Positions 20,429 to 27,495 of a stretch of 27,495 bases of DNA are shown here, in pieces; positions within the stretch are counted from its first letter, which is position 1, and each line of letters opens with the position of its first letter. Origin of the DNA: Gonium pectorale (Eukaryota > Chlorophyta > Chlorophyceae > Chlamydomonadales > Volvocaceae). The stretch spans positions 1,558,891-1,586,385 of the forward strand of contig LSYV01000019.1 of assembly GCA_001584585.1 (NCBI GenBank), given 5' to 3'. The notes below the pieces were generated by a model, which saw nothing but the letters and a program-made list of their open reading frames with translations, was not told the origin of the DNA and ran no database searches. The position numbers and the translations under genes were made by a program.

Positions 20429-21561
20429 CGCTGTATTATGCTTTACACCGCCTTCAAATTGTTGATGGCGTCGGTTACCTGTTCTGCCGGGATACCTAGG
20501 TGTTCCTTTTGTTCTAGCCTTTTGTGAGAGCCGCTGTCCTCACATTTGGATCACTCGCGGGATGTGCTCCGCTGGTCGGCAGGTGCCTTTTGGATGTGCG
20601 CCCGGCCGATCATCATCGCCGCGCCCCCACATACGAGCGATGTATGGGTTCCGGAGCGGAGTTTCCTCCGGCCGCAAATTCCGTAACACCAGACCGGCGT
20701 CTCGCATGTATGTAAATGCGACAGGCCCACAGCAGTTGGGCAGTGCCAGGTTTCATGTTGGGTGCCCCAAAACGGGATTCGACGGGAAGCGCCCTGCCCG
20801 CCAAGGTGCCAACCGCCTGCCCTACGCCACCACCTGGAAGGCCCCTGCCTGCCCACTCTCAAGGCGGCTCCCTGCCCAAGCAGCAGCCTGCGCAGGTCTA
20901 AACCGCCACACACCGTCCTACGCCAGCCGCCGCAGCCGCCGCCCAGCACTCAAGAAACGATACTCGCCTAAATAAGCCATCGGCGCGCAGGCGCGCAGCT
21001 CAATCGCGAGCTGGCCAACTCGCCGCCCGCTGTTGCGGCTTCCGCCCGCCGCAACGCACAACCCAGTCGGGCGCTGCGCAACCCTGGGCCACACCGGCGG
21101 GCCTCCGTGCGTCAAGCAGGCGCAGAAACAACCCTGTCGTGGACTTTGGTTACTGTGGACTGTTTGGGCGGGGGCGGGGGGCGGGCTCCGTGTCATGCGT
21201 CGCACTCCCTCGGCCCCCAAACGCTCTCGAGTGCGGGACCGTATGTGTGCCACAGAATGCGCCTGCGTCCAGTCGCCCGCCGTACGCTCATCAAGAATGA
21301 ATGAATGCGCTCTGTACGGCAGGCCTCCTTCCGCCAGGCTACCTCCCTAACCGACCTGCTCAGCAGCAACCAGGCCTCAGCCCCCAACCACCAACCACAA
21401 ACGGCAATTAACCGCATACAAGCAACGGCCCAAACAAAGTCAGGCCGGTGTAATCCAGCCACGGGCTGCTCACGGGGTCATGCGCGCGCTGTGCGCTTGC
21501 CGCGGGACGCATGCCACCCCCTTATTAGCACATCTTATGACATAGATGGTTCAATGCTGGT

Positions 21562-21609
21562 GACGGCAATGATGGCAACGACGGCAATGACGGCAATGAT
21601 GGCTATGAT
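21562..21609 (+). repeat. 9-bp tandem repeat
   Basis: About five imperfect units of GACGGCAAT. One frame gives Asp-Gly-Asn repeats, but stops flank it and no gene can be attached. Confidence 0.75.
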
Positions 21610-21955
21610 GCGGATGGCGGTGTGCAAGGGGCATCAGCGGGGGGGGCCTCTAACCGGCTCCCGGGGCGGGCGGGAGGCGGGATGCGCTCGTGCAGCGCCA
21701 CACACCCACGCGCCACCCGGCCGGGCCGGCACATGGCGTGACCCCCTGGCACCACCCCTACCACCACCCTCCGAGAACTAGTAAAGTCACGTGTCTGCTG
21801 TAGACAAGATCGTGCGTCGCAACCAGATCAGATGGGGGCTTTGTCGGGCGCGACGCACGCAGTGGCGCCCGATCCACAACGCGCCAGTGGCACTCCCAGT
21901 ATATTACTGGTCATAGCTGATCATTACTGCTAATAATCACCATGAACAGCCATTC

Positions 21956-24900
21956 CTACTTGCCCTTCGGGGGCGGCGAGGGCGGTTTCCGAGGCGACGG
22001 CGGCGGCGAGGGCGGCCGGGGCGGCGAGGGCGGCGGCGGCGTGGCGATGCGCTCCAGGAAGTCATCGAGGCGGGGGGCGCCGCCCGGCAGCCGCACCCAC
22101 TCGGCCTGGCCGTACACCTCGCCGTTGAGCAGGAAGAGCATGTACCAGCCAGGCGGCGCGATGTTGATGGTGGGCGGGCCCCGCAGCACCAGAGTGCGGC
22201 CGTCGACGTCCTGCGACTCGATGCGGAGGCCCACCTGCGTTTGGAGCGAGGCGGGAGGGGGCAGGGGTGAAGACGGGGGGAGAGGGGGGAGAGGGGGTGA
22301 AGACGGGGGGAGAGGGGGTGAGGGGAAGGGGGACAGGCCGGCGGGCCGGGGCGCAGGCGCGGGGGCGGGAGGGGGAGAAGGGGGAGGCGGGGCGCCGCGG
22401 TTGCGTCGAGGGGCGACGGAGCGGCGTGCAAGTGCAATGCGCGGGTGCGGTGGTTGGGGTGGCGGGGGGAACTGGGGAAGGACTGGGGCTTGTTTCCGGC
22501 ACGTTACCGCGGCAAGCCCTGAGTGCGCAAAGGACGTGGCGCACCCATGCTCGCCCATCGCGTACGACGCACCGAGGCGCGGCCGAGGCCTGGAACCCTG
22601 GATGGCCTGACGGTTGGTTGGTAGGCCTCCCTCCAACCGCCAACGGACACTTTCGGACGCTTTATCAACCGCCGCCAACCGTCAACCGACCGACTCACCA
22701 CCCGCTGGTTCATGTTTGTGGAGTGGGTGGTGGAGGAGGGCGCCACCAGCACCGCCGACGTCACGGCGTCGCTCGCGAAGAACATGGTGTACGACAGCCG
22801 GAAGGGCTCGTCGTACTTCATCACGTGCACTTGGTCGTACTCGTCGTACGTCGAGGGGTCCATCTGGCCGATGTTGGGCTTGGCCGTCAGGTTGAACCAG
22901 CAGGGCGGTCGGAACACCTGCGGCCGCACCAGGCGGGTAACGAGCGGCAGCAGCCGGCGGAAGGGGCTTCGGGTCTGGGCGTGTTCGCGGTCCGGTGCAC
23001 CTTGGGATTCTGGAGCGTAGCTTGTTGGTCTCATGAGTGGGCGGCGACGGCCCGCCCGCCCGCCCGCCCGCCCACCCTCGCTCCTGCCCGCCCTCGCGCC
23101 CGCGCGCCCGCCCTCGCTCCCGCCCACCTCGATGCGGTACTCGGCAAACGAGGTGGGCGACTTGGAGATGCCGCCCGGCGTCGTCCACCAGTACCTGTAC
23201 GGCACACACACAAGCGCACACCGGCAACGTGACAGCGATTACGGCAGCGTGTACGGCGGCCTGCGCCAGCGCCAGCGCCAGCGCCAGCCCAACGGCCGCC
23301 CGTGGGGGAGGGGGGCGCCCCCCTCGCCAATCCCTCCACTGTCACCCGCGCAGGCTGCTGCCCGTCGCCTATCCCACCCACCCCCCGCCCCATCGCAGGG
23401 GGGGAACTCGGACGTCACGCGCCCTGACCAGTGTCTTTTTTTCACTGCGCCCTCCCCCGTCCTTGCAGATTTGAAAGGTAGGGGGGGAGGGCGCGCACAC
23501 GTCTACCCGCCCAGCCTGTCGGCGTGGACTCACTTGTCGCAGCGGTCACATCCCGCCACCAGCAGCGAACCGTCCGTGGTAAGCGCCACGGTGGAGTGGT
23601 ACAGCCGCGGGATGGACGAGCGAGCGAGCAGTCGCGTACGGTTGCCGTACGGCGCGGCCGGGTCGTACAGCACGGGCCACAGGTTGGGCTCGTTGGCCTT
23701 GGCGACGCCGCCCGCCGCGCTGTCGCCCGCGAGCCCTTTCTGCTCGGGGGCGGGAGGTGGGGAGGGTAGAGGGGGCGCAGTGAAGGGGAGGGAGAGGGGG
23801 AGTCGGCGTGGTGAAGGAGAAGGGGAAAGGGGGGAGGGCAGGAGGGAGCGGCGGGCATCGGGGCCCTCATGTAACGCGAAGAAAAAAACGCACACCGCGA
23901 CGCTCGCGAAGACCGCGCGTACGATCGTGCCCTTCCGGCGGTGAAGGAAGCAATGGTCCGGAGGGCGGGAGGGAGGGACGGGTGTTTCGTGCATGGACGA
24001 CTGTGGCCGTTCAGCGGTCTGCAGGCTCTACCTCGCCCCTGCCATCAACTCCCCAGCTCCGCACCCAGCCCCCGCCCCCTGCCCCCACCAACCGCCCCCC
24101 CCCCCTCACTCCCGGCGGTACACCCCTTGGCATCACGTTCCTCCCCAACACGCCCCCAGGCCCCCAGCCCCCAAACACCGGAAGAGCCAGCTGCACCCAC
24201 CACTGCGCCGTTGAGCACGACGACCTGGCCGTTGGGCAGCACCAGAGCGTCGCCCATCACGCGCGCCAGCGGCATCTTCTCGGCGGACCAGCCGTCGCCT
24301 GAGGGGAGGGGGGGCAACGGAGGCGGGAAACGGTGAGCGGAGGCGGGGCGGCGCAGGGGTGGGGCCTGAGCGGTGGGGTGAGGGGGCTTAGGTGCGGCAG
24401 CCGCCATTGGTGTGTGCCGGAGTGGGGGAGGAGGGGGAGGGGGAGCAGGGGAGGCGGGAGGCCAATGGGCAGGGCCGCGTATCCGGCAAAGGAGGGGGGG
24501 AGAGCCACGGAGCTGGCAGGTGGTTAGGGGGCAACGGGGCCGTCACCGCAGCCGCCAAGCGGCGCCTGATGTTTGGGGTGGGGGCCGGGCGTGGGATGCC
24601 CATGCGACTTGGGTTGTACATATCAACATACATGCGCAATACGGACGCACGCACAGCATGCGCATGCCGTACAGACACAGCATCCCCGCCACGGCACAGC
24701 ACCGCGCACAGCACAATAAATGTACACAGCACAGCCGGCGGCTCACCGAACGAGTAGTTGCCGGTTGTCTCGTTGTACGAAACCTTTATCCGCAGCGCCA
24801 GGCGGCTGCCGGTGGTGTTGATCCAGCCGTAGCTGTACTGGCCGCCAAAGTACACCACCTCGGGGGTGTAGCCGTTCTCAGGTGTGAGAGGCAGCATGGC

Positions 24901-27040
24901 GCTGGTGCCGGTGAAGGGGTACTCGGTGAACACGCCCTTGGCCACGTTGCCCCAGGAGGGCACCTGGGGGATGCGGGGAGGCGAGGGGGCGCGAAGGGGG
25001 GGATCTCAGGGGGCACAGGGAAGGCGCGGATGAGGGTAGGCGGGGCGTCCCTCCTGCTGCGGTAGGTGAAGAGCAGCTGGAGGTAGGCCGGTGGCGGCAA
25101 GGTAGAACCACCCGGAGTTTTCCGGATTTCACAGGCAGCAGGCAACACAGGGGCTGCAGGCAACACGAGCCGACGGAGGGGTGCTCTGTGGAGGCTAACC
25201 GCCGCCGTACCTGCGTCCTGACGGTGCTGGTCATGGGGTTCATGATCTCGCCGTAGCGGTTGCAGAACACGAACAGGTCGCCCGTGGGGAGCACGTACTG
25301 CGTGGGGTTGAAGGAGAAAGGGTATGAGCGACAACTGCGGGGCAGGCGCGGGGACAACGCGAACTGTACGGGTGTACGGACGTACGAGTTTGCCGGCGGT
25401 ACCGGTACGAGCGAGCGATGTTGGCTCACACGTCGCAAAGCCACGCGGCACTGTTCGTTGCGAGGTGCTGCTGCTACCGGTCGGCAGTTCTTCAGGCGTG
25501 CCAAGGTCGTTGGCCGTTGCCCGTTGATGCACCCAACGCACACCGCGTACGACAACCAACACGTGCCCAACCGCCAAGAAAGATCACGCCAACCAACCGT
25601 GTTCGGGTAGTAGATGTCGTTGGTCTTGGCCACCAGGTCCGCGGACTGGTTGCGCGGTGCGAGCGACTGGGGGTCGGCGGGGTCCCAGATCTCATACAGG
25701 GGGTTCTTGCCGGTGCCTGCGGGGCGGGGGATGGGGGGGGGGACACATGAAAAACAGCGTGCGCGACACCGAGCGGTTGAGCACTTTTCGGTGTGCGTGT
25801 GTGTGTGTGTGTGTGCGGCGGGGGGAAGGCCGGCTTGCGGAGGTGTGCGCGGGTGGGGGTAGTGGGTTTGGAAGGGGGGGGACGACCTGTGGGGCGCGGC
25901 GCGCGGCCAAGCGTGCGTGTGCACGTGTGTGTATGTGTTCCCGGGGGGGTCGTGTCTGGCGTGCTTTGCCCGTTGCAGTGGGGGGCTGGGGTGGGGGGCT
26001 GGGGTGCATAGTCCGAAAGCGCGCGGGAATTACGGCTTAGGAGGTGCAGCCAAAGCAGAGCGCAGGGAGGAGGCAGGAAGAGGACGTCCGCCGGGGGCAC
26101 ACCCGCCCCACACCCACGCCCACCCCCACGCCCAGCCTGCTTGCCCCAGCGTATAACCCCCCTTTCCGCGTATAACCCCCCCACCCAGTCCCGCCCCCCC
26201 TCCAGCGCCCGTCCGCCCGTCCTCCCCTCACCCGCGCCCGGGAGGATGGTGCCGCCCATGATGGTCACTTTGCCGTTGGGCAGCAGCGTGGCGGTGGGGT
26301 ACCAGCGCGGGAAGGTCATGTTGGCGATGCGGTGGAAGCTCAGCGTGCGGCGGCTGAAGATCCGGACGCCCTTGAGGCCGTCGTTGTAGCCCGCCTTGGC
26401 GATGTGGCCGCCAACCACCAGCACGTGGCCGTCCTGTCGTTTGGCGGTTTGGTGGTTGGGTCGGTTGACTCGGTCGAGGTGGTTGAGGGGGTTGGGTAGG
26501 GTTGGGTTGGCGACGCAAACGGCTCCTGGTCGGGGGTGCGGTGGGCTGCGGCTCTGCGCCCGCCGCCGCCGGACGGCGGACGCTCAGGGGCCATCGGCGT
26601 GGGGCCACGACGCCGTCGCTTTGCCCCGCTCCAACCCTCAGCCCCCGCTCGGCTGCCCCTTCCCTTCCCGCGCCGTGCTCGGTGCGCCCCCCCCCCCACA
26701 CACACACCTGTGGGACGCTCTCCCTGAGTCAGCTCTCAGCCTCTCCGCCCCCCAGTAGTTGACCTCGGGAGAGACATGCGGCCCCAGGCTTCTTTACTGA
26801 GAATGCCTTCCAATCCCACTGCCCACCCACCCAACCCCCCACCTGTGTGACCGTGTGCCCCGCGCAGAACACCGAGTCCGTGTAGTTGACGTTGGTGAAC
26901 TTGTTCTGCTGGTAGTCGTAGTAGCCCGCGATGTTGCAGCTCTTGTCGGGGTGGCGGCCGCTGGGGCGCTCCATGAAGAAGAACTTCTCAGTGCCGGGCA
27001 CCTGGCACATGTGTACGGCCACGATGTTGCCCACGGCTTT
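21956..27040 (-). CDS. Galactose/glyoxal-oxidase-type radical copper oxidase with SP-rich tail, 5' partial
   Basis: Ten exons: 27040-26843, 26433-26232, 25716-25598, 25363-25211, 24963-24747, 24298-24201, 23739-23534, 23194-23128, 22917-22699, 22234-21956 (TAG). They give 585 visible residues in phase. The signal peptide and first residues are not in the window. All radical-copper-oxidase residues are present, numbered from the first visible residue: Cys59 (VFCAGH) and Tyr111 (PRWYPT), which form the thioether cofactor; Tyr376-His377 (RLYHSTV); and His485 (STTHSTNMNQR). Kelch-type blades are seen as DGHVLVVGG, LLPNGKVTIMGG and LTTDGSLLVAG. The C-terminal DUF1929-like domain ends with PPGWYMLFLLNG. 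The tail is SP-rich ([19 protein letters not shown]). The enzyme oxidises an aldehyde or alcohol and makes H2O2 outside the cell, probably at the wall, where it could crosslink matrix. Substrate is not predictable. The exon 3/4 junction is the one weak joint: a better-looking acceptor at 25335 would break phase. Confidence 0.86.
22264..22323 (+). repeat. 30-bp G-rich direct repeat in the last intron
   Basis: Two copies of a 30-bp unit beginning GGGGTGAAGACGGGGGGAGA lie in intron 22235-22698 of the copper oxidase gene. On the sense strand they form the C/T-rich tract before the final acceptor. Confidence 0.85.
26790..26817 (+). repeat. Dispersed short motif, copy 4
   Basis: TACTGAGAATGCCTTCCAAT on the plus strand, antisense to the copper oxidase gene, in its intron 26434-26842. 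Confidence 0.6.
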
Positions 27041-27110
27041 CTGCAGTGTGTGCGGGTTGGGAGGGGGCGGCGGCCAGGGCCGAGGGATGGCGGGGGTGGA
27101 GAGGGGATGG

Positions 27111-27128
27111 AGAGGCATTCTCAGTAGC
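27111..27128 (-). repeat. Dispersed short motif, copy 5
   Basis: On the minus strand this reads CTACTGAGAATGCCTC, matching copy 2. It lies 70 bases upstream of the first visible copper oxidase exon. Confidence 0.6.
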
Positions 27129-27437
27129 GTGGGGGGGGGCGCAGGACACGGGTGAGACGACGGCGCGCTGAGCAGCCTTCTTTAGGGGCCTTCTCACAGG
27201 GGCGGGGGTTAGGGGGTGGCGGCAGAGGGTGGCTTTGATATTGGAACGCGGCAAAAGAAGGGGGGCCGCAGCGCGGGAGCTTGCGAGGGGTCCCGAACCA
27301 CATCCCCCCCCAGACACATCCCAACTCCCGCCACCCGAACGCTACCCCAGCCCCCCGTATCTACGCACACAGAACAAGCCCTGCTACAGCCGGGCACACA
27401 CGCTCTAGGTGGGGAGCTGCCCAAGCTCCCGGCCCGC

Positions 27438-27495
27438 ATCTCCCCCCCATCTCTCCCCCCATCTCCCCCCCCCCCATCATCTCCCCCCCATCTCT
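27438..27495. repeat. ATCTCCCCCC simple repeat at the window edge
   Basis: Irregular units of ATCTC followed by C-runs of 6-11 bases run off the right edge. Confidence 0.9.

Larger units (their letters stand above)
19575..21955. other. Gene-poor stretch between convergent genes
   Basis: Lies between the 3' ends of the phosphoesterase (plus) and copper oxidase (minus) genes, so it holds both 3' UTRs. I could assemble no gene. Protein-like fragments, such as the plus-strand stretch at 21000-21120, have no recognisable domain. It contains a dispersed-motif copy (19628-19650), an imperfect hairpin (20393-20428) and a short 9-bp tandem repeat (21562-21609). Confidence 0.5.
27041..27495 (-). other. 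Intron or 5' flank of the copper oxidase gene
   Basis: Directly upstream of the exon at 27040 is a clear acceptor (CACACTGCAG after a C-rich tract), so at least part of this is intron. No signal-peptide exon was found here, so the start lies beyond the window or in an unrecognised short exon. Confidence 0.6.

Noticed and set aside
21562..21609. Asp-Gly-Asn repeat as a calcium-binding module
   Set aside because: A stop lies just upstream in that frame and no acceptor or neighbouring exon extends it.
1..27495. CRISPR arrays, bacterial operons, rRNA, tRNA, telomere repeats, viral genes
   Set aside because: None seen. The tandem repeats have no spacer structure, the genes carry spliceosomal introns, and no TTTTAGGG-type telomere array is present.

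Overview
The window looks like nuclear DNA of a volvocine green alga (Chlamydomonas/Volvox/Gonium type); the genus cannot be fixed from sequence alone. The evidence is GC-rich coding exons, many short exons split by GT-AG introns with GTGAGT/GTGCGT/GTGGGC donors and pyrimidine-GCAG acceptors, introns full of (CA)n/(GT)n and tetranucleotide repeats, and Ser-Pro/poly-Pro segments typical of hydroxyproline-rich cell-wall and extracellular-matrix (ECM) proteins. There is no bacterial-style operon, CRISPR array, rRNA or recognised tRNA.

Layout. (1) 1-6960, plus strand: the 3' part of a multi-exon gene for an SP-rich protein carrying three P (proprotein-convertase/Homo-B) domains. (2) 6961-9747: repeat-rich, gene-poor DNA with weak exon-like relics. 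(3) 9748-12310, minus: a decayed MYND zinc-finger gene with several frameshifts and in-frame stops. (4) 12569-14017, minus: a two-exon gene for a secreted protein with a phospholipase-A2-like CCxxHDxC site, a poly-Pro stalk and a Cys-rich tail; a 39-bp copy of its exon 1/intron 1 boundary lies just upstream. (5) 15405-19574, plus: an 11-exon gene for a secreted calcineurin-like metallophosphoesterase. (6) 19575-21955: gene-poor. (7) 21956-27040, minus: a ten-exon gene, open at its 5' end, for a galactose/glyoxal-oxidase-type radical copper oxidase with all five expected active-site residues and an SP-rich C-terminal tail.

All exon models were built by hand from reading frame, splice phase and domain continuity. 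In the three large genes the summed exon lengths are divisible by three. Four of the five coding loci encode secreted or matrix-type proteins and three of these carry SP or poly-Pro modules, so the segment may serve the cell surface or ECM; a functional link between the neighbours is inference only. I did not find a clear new multi-gene system. The most unusual items are the triple P-domain/HRGP architecture with phase-1 module boundaries, the PLA2-like/poly-Pro/Cys-rich fusion, and a short motif repeated five times in introns and flanks.
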